64,000 nucleotides of DNA from Cucumis sativus (Eukaryota > Streptophyta > Magnoliopsida > Cucurbitales > Cucurbitaceae), in the NCBI RefSeq assembly GCF_000004075.3, contig NC_026661.2, positions 5,416,058-5,480,057 of the forward strand, in the 5' to 3' direction. Made by a program: the position numbers and the translations under genes. A model generated the notes under the pieces. The model was not told where the DNA came from. It did no database searches and saw only the letters and a list, made by a program, of their open reading frames with translations. How positions within the stretch are numbered: the first letter of the stretch is position 1; each line of letters starts with the position of its first letter. Shown here in pieces: positions 13,174 to 23,113 of this stretch.

Positions 13174-16100
13174 TCAAGGCAATCTGTAAAGGCCAAGAAG
13201 TGGCTTCTCCCTCTTTTCAACCCTCTTCTTCGCAGCCTCCCTTGCTTTGAGTGCAGCCTTTTCTTCTTCAGATATGGCCTTTTGCTTCTCATCTGGCCTC
13301 TTCCTCTTACCAACAGCAATTGATGAAGGAGCACCTTTAATAGATCGCTTTGGGTTTAAAGAAGCTGAAACAACCAACCCAGGTGGAGGACCACCTTCCC
13401 CTTTATCCACATTTTTGTCTTTTATAGCTGTACTTGCAGAGGCTGATGATGGCTTTGCTAAAATTGGTTTCTTATGTTTGGAGTCCAAAAAGAACTGAGG
13501 CGAAGAATGTGCCTCTTCCTGTGTTACCCACTTGCCTGTTGCGGACAACTAACTTGGTAAGCAACCTAAAACATAAAAGAAAGATAGAAGCTAACTTGAA
13601 AAGAAATCAGTACCAATGGCATCAGAGTAGTAGAAGCCTGAATTTGAATCATAGTAGAAACCATTGCTTTCATTATAATAATAGCCCGAAGTGCTGTCAA
13701 GCTCCCACTCTGTCATCATTGAGAGCTGTATCAGTTTGAAGAATACGATCAAGATGATAATAAATATGCATGTACTATTATGTCCAATTACATAGAACTT
13801 CCACTTAAGTAGATCAGGTTGTTACAAAATCAATGAAATGGTATTCTCAGAGCACTGTCAATAGATACTCAAATGCAAATCAATCATAAGGCATTTATTT
13901 TCAGACAGTTCTAAATAGTGTTATAGAAGCACATTTCTTAAAACGAATAAATTGGCAACCTTACTTGAACAAGGATTTGTTCTACACGTTGAACATTTGG
14001 GTCCTTGAGTTCTAAAAATTTAAAACAAACAAATTGCTACTCTGCAGTACTTACTCTCATCACCAGTTTCTTGAACATCAACAGGAAGTGCATGAGAATC
14101 TCTAGCTTCCCGGAAATTTGCTATGTCCTTCTGATAACTACGATTGGCTTTCTACAGAATTGAGAAAAAAAATGGGATTAACAATGTAAAAAAATAGAAG
14201 TTCATGGATTAAGCAAACCATTCTTCTTGCTCGTACGCAATGAATATACTGAGGCAGTGAGGCCATATACTCAGGACTCTGACCCCTGTTGTGTGAACTT
14301 AAAAATTATGACACTTACCCGTACGTTAAAAGTATCCATATCACAATCACACTAAAACGAACTTGTTAGATATGAAAGAACACACTTGCATTAGGAAAAA
14401 AAAGAAAAGCCCACAAAAAAAGTAGGAACACCCATTAGAAGAAGGGACTTCAACTATGCAAATACCATGCCTATAGATCAATTACAAAATATCTTTGAGA
14501 TCAAAGCCCGCAAAAGATTATTAAACCGAACGAGGTCCGAAGGATCCTTATCCACTCCCCTAAACATTTGACTGTTAGGCTCACTCCATAAAAACCATAA
14601 AATGACACACACCCCTGCACACCATAAAAAAACGAACTTGATAAATAAGAAAGTTTCCAGAGGTTGGCATACTAGTTCTGTTGACAACCATGCTCAGAAA
14701 GGATCCTTTTTGTTATTTTGGATAGGCTACTCAAAAAAATTCTCACTCTAGCAAGAAAAATTAGTTATAGTAGGGCATTACTATCTATTCTTACTAGGCA
14801 TTTTCGTCAGACTCAAAAGCCCACATTAAGAACACGATAGGGAATCTCACCATTAAGAACAGAGGAAGGCATTCTATTAATCAAAAAACAAGCTGTAGAG
14901 ACAGCATCAACCCAAAAGATTTTTGAAACATGCATTTGAAACGATAAAGCACGGGCAGTTTCAAGTAAATGCCTATTTTTCCGCTCTGCAACACCATTTT
15001 GAGATGGAGTGTCAGCACAGGAAGATTGATGAATAATGCCATTTTCACACAAGTAAGAGCCAAGAGAATGAGAAAAATATTCACCCGCATTATCAGTACG
15101 CAAAGTTTTGATAGAGACATTAAATTGGTTTTTTATTTCAGTATGAAAGGCACAAAAATGAGATAATAACTCAGAACGATTTTTCATTAAATATAACCAA
15201 GTTAGACGAGAATGATCGTCAACAAAAGTAACAAAATAACGAAAGCCTGTTTGAGATACAACTGGACACGGACCCCAAATATCAGAATGAACTAACTCAA
15301 ATGGAGCAATTGCTCGTTTATCGACTCGAGGACTCGAACTAAGACGATGAAATTTCGCAAATTGACACGAATCACAATTTAAAGAGGACAAAGACCTAAA
15401 TTCTGGATAAAGTTTCTTCAACACAAACAAAGATGGATGACCTAAACGACAATGGACTTCAAAAGGAGAGGGAACGACAGGACACGCCACAGCTTGCGAT
15501 ACTTGATGATCAAAGAAATAAAGGCCTCCTGACTCATATCCTCTACCAATAATCTTCTTCGTCACACGATCCTGAAACAAGCAATAACCAGAAAAGAACA
15601 TGACAACACAATTTAGGTCATGAGTAAGTTGACTAGTAGAAATTAAATTAAAGGATAAGTTAGGCAAATGTAACACAGAAGAGAGAGAAAAGGATGGGGT
15701 AAGGTGAATAGTGCCAGAGCCAAGAACAGAAGATGTGGAGCCATCGGCCAATGTAACAGATGGGAAAGGGGCAGGGGACAACGGTCTAGAAAATAGGTGA
15801 GAATTACCTGTCATATGAGCTGTGGCACCAGAGTCTATGACCCATTTGGTAGATGATGTAAGAAGACACTTTATATTACCTGGGGCAACAGTGGATGCAA
15901 TCGGAGTAGAGGAAGATGACGCTTGTAATGACTCTTGGTAATTCTGAAACTTAGCAAACTCATCTGCAGAAATAGTAACTGACGCCTCTGGTATATCCGC
16001 ATGTGGAGGCTATCTGAGCATGTTGAGATCGTTGACTATTCTTATATAGCAATTTCCGACAATCACGTTTCATATGGCCTGGCTTACGACAGTAGTTACA

Positions 16101-18653
16101 AACAATCTCTACAGACTCTGGTTTTCGATGATCAGTACTATTCCTCTGAGGTGCCCGAGGGTTATTGTTCTTGCTAAAGAGAGCACTACTGGGTTGAGGA
16201 ATAGACACACTAGTCGGAGAGCTTTCAATGCGAAGGACTCGAGTGAAGGCATCATCTAATGATGGAATCTTGGAGTCAGAGAGAATCTGTGTCTTTGCCA
16301 TTCCAAATTCAGGTAAGAGTCCATTCAGAAAAATCATAACAGCCATCTTCTCTCGTTGAACTTGTTGAACTTTAACATCAGGACTAAAAGGTAACAACAA
16401 GCCAAGCTCGGCAATGATCTTCTTAAGCCGCATAAAGTAGCTGGTGACAGACTCAGCTTTCTGTTCCGCACGAAAAAATTGCATACAAACTTCAAACATT
16501 CTATGCACTTGCTCTTTACCTGAGTATAGAAAATCCAAAAATTCCAAAAGTTCTTTAACAGACTCACAGTGATCAACCAATCCAATTATCTCACTCTCAA
16601 TTGAATTCTTGATCTGAAGATATAAACGGGCATCATCACGAAGCCAATCCTTCTTCTGCTTTGCATCTTTTGGGGGATCTTCAGTCATATGATCATCCAT
16701 ATCAGTACTTCTCAAATAAAATAAAATTGTCCGACGCCAATCGTAATAATTGGATCCATTTAACTTATGTTCTGTGATCTTAGAGGCCAAGGGAATAACG
16801 TTGGAGACTACCAAATTTTTTATGTCGGCCATATTGAAGTCACACGTTGATTGTAGTCCACTCGAACAAAGAGAAAATCAATCCAAACAGCTGCAAAATT
16901 GGAAAAAGAGACAAAACCAATCGTGTAACCTTCGGTTTTCGTCAAACCCGAATGTTATTTGATAGACCCAATGGTACAGACTGGCAGGAAACAATGGTTC
17001 GAGACAAGCCCAGAAGACAGAAGACAAATCGGACTTCTCACGCGCTCTCACGCGCCGGCGCGTGGGTGAAGGTGACGATGATTCCGGCGGCGCGTGAAGG
17101 TCACGCGCGGTGTTTTCCGGCGATCGGCGAAGACAGACTTGGGCGGACGGAGGTGGTGCTTCTTATGGTATGGGCGGTGTCGACAAATGGTCACCGGAAG
17201 GTAACCCAAACTCCAAACCTAATGGAGGTTGACAAATGGTCACCGGAAGGTAACCCAAACTCCAAACCTAATGGAGAGCTCTGATACCATGTAATTTAGA
17301 ATTCAGAAACGTATATGTCTTATTCTCATTGAGTCAAAGCAATGTTACATATTTATATAGAGAATAAACTAAACCCTAGAGACTAAGTAAAATTACAATA
17401 AAGGACATATGTATATATATATATATATATCATAACAATACACTCAAAGTAATGATCAAGATAAAACCATTAGAATTTAAGAACGCTGTGGGAAACTACA
17501 CAAAATTAACAGGTCAAGTTCAAAGCAGAAACTGCAATCATCTTTCACAATTCACTTATTCAACAACAAGCTAACCTTTGTTGAGCTAAAGACTAAGGAT
17601 GCATGCAGACAGCTCGGTTCCTTTGCAGTACTGATGCAAAGAAAGCAGATAGTTCAACTCTATGTCTATCCCTATCTAAAATAAAGTTGTCATGAGATTT
17701 CATAATCTTTAGTACATGAAGGCTTACTTTAATATTTCTGAATTGAACCAAGCCACCAAGATTTGAAAGTTGAAACAGATGCATACTAATATACTTAGTA
17801 CTTAGTTTTTTCTATATATCCTTGAGTGTCCAGGCCAACTTACGCACCTCAACTAATCTCATGGCGCAATCCACTTGACCCTACAATAAAGATAAGAGGA
17901 ATAGAATGTTTGTTCACTTACCGCCTCAATCTGCTCAATGGCACGTACGGCTTCCTTTTGTTCTTTGTCCTTGGCAGCATTCTCTTTTCTCATGTTTGCA
18001 AGCTTTTTGGCAACATTGTCCTTATGACGTTGACCAAGCTCATGATTACGTATTGTGGAAGGATTATTTGAAATGAATATTTTGCAAAAGTCGCACCATT
18101 TGTTACCTTGGCTAACCCAATACTGGAAATGGGATTTAGACAAACAAACAAACGAACGAATTGTTAGAATTCTATCTGTCATGGATAATCATTCTAACTA
18201 AAATAAATGTTTAACCACACAACTGAACTTCCAAACACAGGAAATATTAAAAACGTAAGATCGTAGATTTCACTCCCAAAATGTGAATCAAAACGCAGAC
18301 AACAATTCGAAATAATGAAAAGTTCATAATGAAAGGTGAATATGTACAAACACATATGTACACATGAATGTAAACATAAAAGATAAAAAAAACTTCGACT
18401 TGCACCAAATATTGAAATGAGAACTGGCATCACAACCGACATTAACGTAAAGCAATATTTTCAATTTCCAAATGCAAAAGCTTTCAAAAACTACACATCA
18501 TACATGCTTTCCAAAACTAAAGAATGAAGCAAAAAAGTAAAAACATAAAATAAGCAAATGATTTTTCTCTCAACCCTCTAATCAAAACAAAATATCAACA
18601 AAGAATTAGCGGGAAAACAAAAAAGAATTTGGAGAAATTAATACCTCAGTCAT
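13174..18653 (-). CDS. ZOP1: ZOP1: zinc-finger and OCRE domain pre-mRNA splicing / silencing factor
   Basis: Five coding exons on the minus strand: 18645-18653 (ATG ACT GAG only), 17922-18122, 14055-14151, 13614-13709 and 13174-13535. Together they give 765 nt, or 254 aa, with all phases consistent. A U1/matrin-type zinc finger (Cys13, Cys16, His30, His36) sits in YWVSQGNKWCDFCKIF.. followed by a Lys/Glu-rich helix. An OCRE domain with tyrosine-rich repeats (SGYYYNESNGFYYDSNSGFY) spans about 104-140. The C-terminus has NPKRSIKGAPSS, a KRKRPDEKQK basic patch and EKREKPLLGLY, as in Arabidopsis ZOP1 (At1g49590). That protein is a nuclear factor needed for RNA-directed DNA methylation and splicing. 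Intron 2 (14152-17921) is 3.8 kb because a Copia fragment and a LINE scrap sit inside it. A degenerate copy of exon 1, intron 1 and exon 2 lies upstream at 20453-23770. Confidence 0.9.
14478..14687 (-). mobile_element. LINE-type retrotransposon remnant (zf-RVT-like C-terminus)
   Basis: A 69-codon minus-strand frame carries ILWFLWSEPNSQMFRGVD..LVRFNNLLRALISKIFCN. This resembles the C-terminal zinc-binding region that follows the reverse transcriptase in plant LINE elements, usually of the form LWxLWxERNNRVFRG followed by a VRFHVSLWASxSKxFCN-type tail. Only this scrap is recognisable. It lies in ZOP1 intron 2, about 125 bp from the truncated end of the Copia element. Confidence 0.55.
14813..15814 (-). 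pseudogene. Copia pol fragment: protease end and integrase
   Basis: A 333-codon frame. The aspartic protease signature WVIDSGATAHMTG lies just upstream of the first ATG, at about 15812-15850. An HHCC-type integrase zinc region follows (CRLGHPSLFVLKKL, CDSCQFAK). The integrase core then shows HSDIWGP, TFVDDHSRLTW, LRTDNAGEYFS and NGVAERKNRHLLETAR, consistent with the D,D-35-E triad. The frame ends abruptly at EIPYRVLNVGF, where intact elements continue toward reverse transcriptase. Loss of everything downstream makes this a relic. Confidence 0.85.
15960..16832 (-). pseudogene. Copia gag (retrotransposon Gag-type, zinc knuckle)
   Basis: A 290-codon frame starting MADIKNLVVSNVIPLASKIT, with KLNGSNYYDWRRTILFYLR (Copia-type gag entry motif), a central helical region with YFMRLKKIIAELGLLLP and a CCHC zinc knuckle CNYCRKPGHMKRDC near residue 245. 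The frame ends within about 30 codons of the knuckle because a one-base phase change separates gag from the protease frame, so it is probably a frameshifted copy. Gag would form the particle of the element. Confidence 0.85.
17182..17276. repeat. 46-bp duplication in the Copia leader
   Basis: Two identical 46-bp copies, 17182-17227 and 17231-17276, have a period of 49 bp. Each starts GACAAATGGTCACCGGAAGG. They sit between the primer-binding site and gag. Confidence 0.9.
17278..17289 (-). other. Primer-binding site for initiator tRNA-Met
   Basis: The minus strand reads TGGTATCAGAGC directly after the LTR end. This is the standard plant LTR-retrotransposon primer-binding site complementary to the 3' end of initiator tRNA-Met. 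Confidence 0.85.
17290..17442 (-). repeat. 5' LTR of the Copia element
   Basis: On the minus strand the LTR ends in ..TTCTAAATTACA immediately before the primer-binding site. It probably starts at TGTATTGTTATG (17442) or TGTTATG (17437), giving about 150 bp. It contains a (TA)n tract (about 17412-17430) and a CTCTATATAAATATG TATA-box-like promoter (about 17347-17362). The outer boundary is uncertain because no second LTR is available for comparison. Confidence 0.65.
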
Positions 18654-18806
18654 GTTTCAGCGCCTGGGAGAATCGTATGTACACTGGAGCTTGAATTAAA
18701 TGCAAATATTGGAGTAATTAACAAGCGTGTAGAGGCGGGAATATGTTTTGAAATCGAAGAAATTGGGAGAAATTGGACGCAGAAAGATGGTCGTAGAAGA
18801 AATCTT

Positions 18807-18815
18807 AAACCCTAA
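18807..18815. promoter_or_regulatory. Telo-box (AAACCCTAA) upstream of ZOP1
   Basis: AAACCCTAA occurs about 155 bp upstream of the ZOP1 start codon. Telo-boxes are common near start sites of plant genes for translation and RNA-processing machinery. A regulatory role here is inference. Confidence 0.4.
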
Positions 18816-18859
18816 ATGTGGCCACGGAAGATTAGATCGGGACGGTGGGCGGAGGATCG

Positions 18860-19965
18860 AAATTTCCGTTTTTTATTTCTTGGAATTATATCGTATTTTA
18901 TTGGATTATAAAAATTAAACTAAAGGGATGATAAAAATTGAACCCCAAAATTATATAATCACCTAAGTTTGAAGATTTAATTTTTAATTTTACAAATTAG
19001 GTATAATTACAACTATCATCCTTATATATAATCTTATAAATAATTGTTTTAAATGCAATGGTTGTATGAAAAATGAATTTTAAGAATTTGAAAAAGTATG
19101 GATGTAATAGAATTATAAGACAAAAAAAAAAAAAAAAAAAACTGGAAAAGAAAAAGAAGACAAATATATCAAATAATAAATTACAAAAAAAAAAAAAATC
19201 ATAAGATATAGATTTATTTTCTAGAGCACTTTTTAACAAAAGATATATATATAAAAAAATGTTAGTTCTCCAACCATCCTCCAAATTTAGAGGAATTGGA
19301 GGTGAAATTGTTGAAAAAAATGTAATGATATTTCATCGGGAGATTAATTAAAAAAAATAATGATAGATGAAAGATATAGAGTAACAACCGAAAAAATCAG
19401 AATAATATAATTTTAAAATTTGTGGAGAAAAACTTAGAATTAAAAGTTTTCGTATATCTTAGATCTCCATTCTAAAAAGAAAGATAAATTTTAAAGATAA
19501 AAGAAAGGATATTCGTGATTCATATTTTATTCAAACAAGATCGGTAGAATCATTGAATAAAAAGATTTCAAAACAAAATAGTAATCATGAAAACAAATTA
19601 TAAAAGTTCTTGAAACTACACCACCGGTAGAATTACAAGTATATGGCAAAAAACTTCAATATATCGATAAAATGAAAAAAGAAAAAGAAAACTTCAATAT
19701 ATACAAATACATAATTAAATGATATCAATCTATTAAGATCAATCAAGAGCTACATTTTTAGTTGATATATCAACCAAAAAACTACTCGAATAACAAAGCA
19801 TACGATCAAATGATCTTTCTCTGTCAAGGGCTACGGCTATGAGGGGATTGAAGAATATTGTCATTCTGTTTGTTTACAACACGAAAAGAGAATGAATGAA
19901 TATAAAAAATTTACAAATACTTAGTTAATACACAAATAACAATCAAATGGTACAAATACTTCCAC
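18860..19965. other. AT-rich spacer upstream of ZOP1
   Basis: The stretch is dominated by A/T runs (for example poly-A at about 19122-19140). No coding signal, RNA gene or clear repeat family was recognised. Confidence 0.6.
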
Positions 19966-20058
19966 TCAACTTGATACTCCATTGCTTGATGGCGGTACCG
20001 GTGAGGTCCTCGACAGATAATTATCCGATGAAGGCCATTGGCCAGCAGCCACTTGCTT
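19966..20058 (-). other. Orphan terminal-exon-like segment
   Basis: On the minus strand a T-rich stretch with a textbook branch-point (GCTAAC) and an acceptor TTAACTAG is followed by a 31-codon open frame ending in TGA. It translates KQVAAGQWPSSDNYLSRTSP and continues with a Pro/Ser-rich tail (VPPSSNGVSS). It is much more GC-rich than its surroundings and its codon use looks coding. No matching upstream exon was found between here and the split ZOP1 copy at 20453. The family is not recognised. It could be the last exon of an unidentified gene, a captured gene fragment or an alternative last exon. Confidence 0.35.
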
Positions 20059-20294
20059 CTAGTTAATTGTTAGCATATAAAAAATAAGAATTATCAACAT
20101 AAAGAAAATAAGTGCAATTATGAACAATAATTAAAATCAGATTCCCACTTCTATTTTTGTGTTTATATTATTTGCTAAAGTATTTGTTGAATCCGAGATT
20201 TAAAATGTTGATTTTGGCGAAAATGTCATTCAAATATTTCCGATACAATGACAATATCTATTTCTTTGATTGTATAGCTAAGTCTTGAGTATGG

Positions 20295-20434
20295 TTATAA
20301 TTTAACTTTATGTCTATAACCCAATCCCTATCTGCAATAAAGTTGACATGAGATCTCATAACTTTGATTATAATTTTAACTTTATCATGTCTTTAACCCA
20401 ATACCTATCTACAATAAAGCTGACATGAGATGTA
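20295..20434. repeat. Imperfect tandem duplication, period about 73 bp
   Basis: Two copies (about 20295-20367 and 20368-20434) share TTATAATTT(T)AACTTTAT, then CCTATCT.CAATAAAG.TGACATGAGAT. A related single copy occurs in ZOP1 intron 2 near 17660-17705, so this segment probably came with the ZOP1 duplication. Confidence 0.65.
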
Positions 20435-20452
20435 CTATGCTTAGGCATCAAC

Positions 20453-20572
20453 AAAGATAGAAAGAATAGAGAGTTTATTCGCTTACTGCCTCAATCTGGC
20501 TCAATTCCTTTCGTTCTTTGTCCTTCCCAGCATTCTCTTTTCTCATGTTTGCAAGCCTTTTGGCAACACTGT
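20453..20572 (-). pseudogene. ZOP1 duplicate, 3' half of exon 2 with donor
   Basis: The segment closely matches ZOP1 17883-18019: the intron 2 donor side (GTAAGC retained at 20485-20486) and the 3' half of exon 2. An internal deletion of about 12 bp relative to ZOP1 replaces the region encoding EAVRA. Similarity stops abruptly after GGCAACACTGT at 20572, where the PPR-bearing insert begins. The other half is at 23114-23770. Confidence 0.85.
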
Positions 20573-20650
20573 ACTTCCATTCTGTCTTCTTCAGGTGTTC
20601 GGTGGATTTTCTCAGTTATCGACATTACTAACAAGTCTCCATTTTATTCT

Positions 20651-22900
20651 TCAATTCCTCAAATTAGCAGAACTGTATGGTAGTAAGCCACTGAGAGCCA
20701 TATCTTTAAGCACATTGAAAACTGCATCCATGTTACCTTCTTTACTGTTGATCCCGATGAGTACCTTTGCAAGTGCAGCTTCAGTTATCCTACAGCTTTT
20801 CAGTGTGTAATCAAGAAGTTGATTCAACTCTACCTCTTTTCCTTCATGATATAGTGATTTGGCCAGAGCCATGATAGTCACAGAGTGGGGAGCAAATCCA
20901 GAATGTAACATTTCCTTGTACAAATTGTATGCTTTTTCAATATTTCCAACTTTACTGTGACCGTGTATAATGACATTGTAAACTTCTTCATTGAGTTTGT
21001 AACCCTTCTGAAGCATTGACTCTAAAACTCTGTCTGCTTCGTTCATTAAACCCTTCATACAGAATCCCTTCATAAGAGCCAATGCACTCTTGAATTCTAA
21101 ATTGTTACAGTTGTCTATCAGAGTATTATATGTGATTTCATTTGGCACAGACTCTTCATATAATAACTTCAGCAGAAGCCTCTTTGCTTCCTTGGTACGA
21201 GATTGCTTATTGAACCCATTAATAAGCACATTATAGGTAACAATATCAGGTGAAAACCCCTTTTGTATCATCTCATCATGCAACCTAAGCGCCTTATCTA
21301 AGTCCCCTTCTATGCAGTAAGCATTGATCAAGGACGTGTAAGTAACTTCATCGGGAGGCAAACCTAAACTTAACATTTCTTGAAAGAGATCACAAACTTC
21401 ACCAAGTCTTCTCTGTTTACAAAGACCTTGAATTAAGGACGAATAAGTTGCTACATCAGGAGAAATACCCTTAGCCACCATCTCTACCTTCAGTTGAAAA
21501 GCTTTCTCCAATTCTTGATTTCGACAAAAACCTGAAATTATGGTACTATAGCTCACAACGTCAGGGATGAAACCTCTCTCTATCATTTCTTGAAGAAGCC
21601 CACTGGCGTCCTCCATCCTCCCTAAGATGCAGTGCCCATTAATGAGAGCATTATAGGTAATAATTGTAGGGGTGAATCCATTCTCAACCATTTCTTTCAT
21701 AATCTGGTATGCTTGTTTTAGAAATCCCTGCTGAGAAAATCCATCAATCAATGTAGTATATGTCCTTCCATTTGGATGCAGTCCTCTATCTCGCATCTGG
21801 TCCAAAAATTCCATGGCTCTGTTCAAATTGCCAGCCTTACACATACTATTAATCAAAGTTGTGTAAGTAACAACGTTTGGCGACAAACCGTTCTTCACCA
21901 TCTCCGCGTGTAACACAAGTGCTTGATGAAAATTACCTACATTACAATATCCATTTATAAGTGTATTAAATGTCACCCGATCAGGAACATATCTCCTTTT
22001 ACTCATTTCCTCAAGAATCTCACTCGTCTCCTTCATTTGTCCTTCTCGACATAACCCATTTATCACCACATTGTATGAAATCAAATTTGGATTCAAGCCT
22101 TTGAGTGCCATTAATCTCAATAACTTGAATGCCTCGCCAATCTTCCTCAACTTACAATAAGCATCAATTATTGTGTTATAAGTAACCACGTTTGGAAGAC
22201 AACCATTTCTCTCCATTTCACCAAAAAAAAACAAACCCATCTCCAAATTCCCAGCGGTACAAAAACCACGAATCAAAATATTATACGTATACACATTAGG
22301 GGAAACCCCAGATTCTACCATCTCCTTAAAGATCCCTTCCGCGATCTTAACCGACTGTTTCGTCCTAATTACCGCATCTAAAATAGCATTATAAGAAAGC
22401 ACACCAGGCATAAATCCATAAGACTTAGCTAAATTAACAATGCTCAAAGCCTTATTAATCAAGTTAACACGAGCACAAGACTTAACTACAAGATCAAATA
22501 CCGCAGAGCTCGACTTGCACTGGTAATACGAGTTCTTAAGGCATTGAAAGAGATCCTCGCCAGTCTCATCAACCGTATTGACCACTACTTCCTCAGCTAG
22601 AGATTGAGCAGTCTTGTAGAGTTTATAGCGAGTGAGGATGTGGAGCGCGAGACATTTGCATTGGAAGGAGAAGAATTGTTGGGACCGTGCCCAATCGAGG
22701 AATTTGAGGACTAAACTTGAATCGAATTGGGATTTGAGGAGTAAATTGGAGGAAGCTTGAGGAGTGAAATGAGAGGAAAGAAGGGTGAGCTGCTCTGGAT
22801 GGCGTCGTAGATAGACAATTGCTTTGTCGGCGAGAAGAGCATCGCCGGAAGAGCAGAGAGTGAATATTGAGCTATAATAATGGGGATTATGACGGAGCAT
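20651..22900 (-). CDS. EMB2745: P-class pentatricopeptide repeat protein, EMB2745 (At5g39710)-like
   Basis: A single uninterrupted frame of 749 aa, the size expected for this orthologue group. About fifteen 35-residue PPR motifs run from around residue 160 to 730, for example VVTYNTIIDAYCKLRKIGEA and DVATYSSLIQGLCKQRRLGE. They are uniform P-type with no E/DYW extension. The C-terminal block KSCRITEAALAKVLIGINSK and the phrase ALMKGFCMKGLMNEAD match Arabidopsis At5g39710. P-type PPR proteins bind organellar RNA and act in its stability, splicing or translation; the Arabidopsis mutant is embryo-defective. The N-terminus (MLRHNPHYYSSIFTLCSS) could be an organelle presequence. The gene is intronless and lies exactly between two halves of a broken ZOP1 exon, so it appears to have been inserted there. 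Subfamily assignment is from memory. Confidence 0.88.
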   Translation of the reverse strand: MLRHNPHYYSSIFTLCSSGDALLADKAIVYLRRHPEQLTLLSSHFTPQASSNLLLKSQFDSSLVLKFLDWARSQQFFSFQCKCLALHILTRYKLYKTAQSLAEEVVVNTVDETGEDLFQCLKNSYYQCKSSSAVFDLVVKSCARVNLINKALSIVNLAKSYGFMPGVLSYNAILDAVIRTKQSVKIAEGIFKEMVESGVSPNVYTYNILIRGFCTAGNLEMGLFFFGEMERNGCLPNVVTYNTIIDAYCKLRKIGEAFKLLRLMALKGLNPNLISYNVVINGLCREGQMKETSEILEEMSKRRYVPDRVTFNTLINGYCNVGNFHQALVLHAEMVKNGLSPNVVTYTTLINSMCKAGNLNRAMEFLDQMRDRGLHPNGRTYTTLIDGFSQQGFLKQAYQIMKEMVENGFTPTIITYNALINGHCILGRMEDASGLLQEMIERGFIPDVVSYSTIISGFCRNQELEKAFQLKVEMVAKGISPDVATYSSLIQGLCKQRRLGEVCDLFQEMLSLGLPPDEVTYTSLINAYCIEGDLDKALRLHDEMIQKGFSPDIVTYNVLINGFNKQSRTKEAKRLLLKLLYEESVPNEITYNTLIDNCNNLEFKSALALMKGFCMKGLMNEADRVLESMLQKGYKLNEEVYNVIIHGHSKVGNIEKAYNLYKEMLHSGFAPHSVTIMALAKSLYHEGKEVELNQLLDYTLKSCRITEAALAKVLIGINSKEGNMDAVFNVLKDMALSGLLPYSSANLRN

Positions 22901-22924
22901 AATGCAAATGGAGGTGGATGAAAG

Positions 22925-22933
22925 CTAGGGTTT
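22925..22933 (-). promoter_or_regulatory. Telo-box upstream of the PPR gene
   Basis: The minus strand reads AAACCCTAG about 25 bp upstream of the PPR start codon. It would lie in the 5' leader. The whole upstream region of the insert is only about 210 bp before ZOP1-derived sequence begins, so the promoter is either very compact or borrowed from the ZOP1 duplicate. Confidence 0.4.
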
Positions 22934-23113
22934 GGGGAAGGAGAAGCAGAGCAATTTCTAGGTTACATCTGCAAGAAATTGAGTGGCTTAGCTGATCCAA
23001 ATCCTTTCAAGTTCAAAAAATTATGAGGTGTGTTTGGTAGAGAATCTGAAAACAAATATTTGAAAACAAAGATTAAATGAAAACAGAGTTGGGTTTCATG
23101 CTTAAGTGGGCTG

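Larger units (their letters stand above)
14813..17442 (-). mobile_element. 3'-truncated Ty1/Copia LTR retrotransposon in ZOP1 intron 2
   Basis: Read on the minus strand, the element has a 5' LTR (about 17290-17442), a tRNA-iMet type primer-binding site (17278-17289), a GC-rich leader, gag (from 16832), a protease motif and an integrase core that stops near 14813. No reverse transcriptase, RNase H or 3' LTR is present, so only the 5' part survives. It lies in the same orientation as the host gene ZOP1, within its intron 2. Target-site duplications cannot be tested because the 3' end is missing. It is non-autonomous as it stands. Confidence 0.85.

Noticed and set aside
18194..18442. 82-codon frame in ZOP1 intron 1
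   Set aside because: It lies within the intron, and the corresponding region in the duplicate at about 23.3-23.5 kb does not keep the frame.
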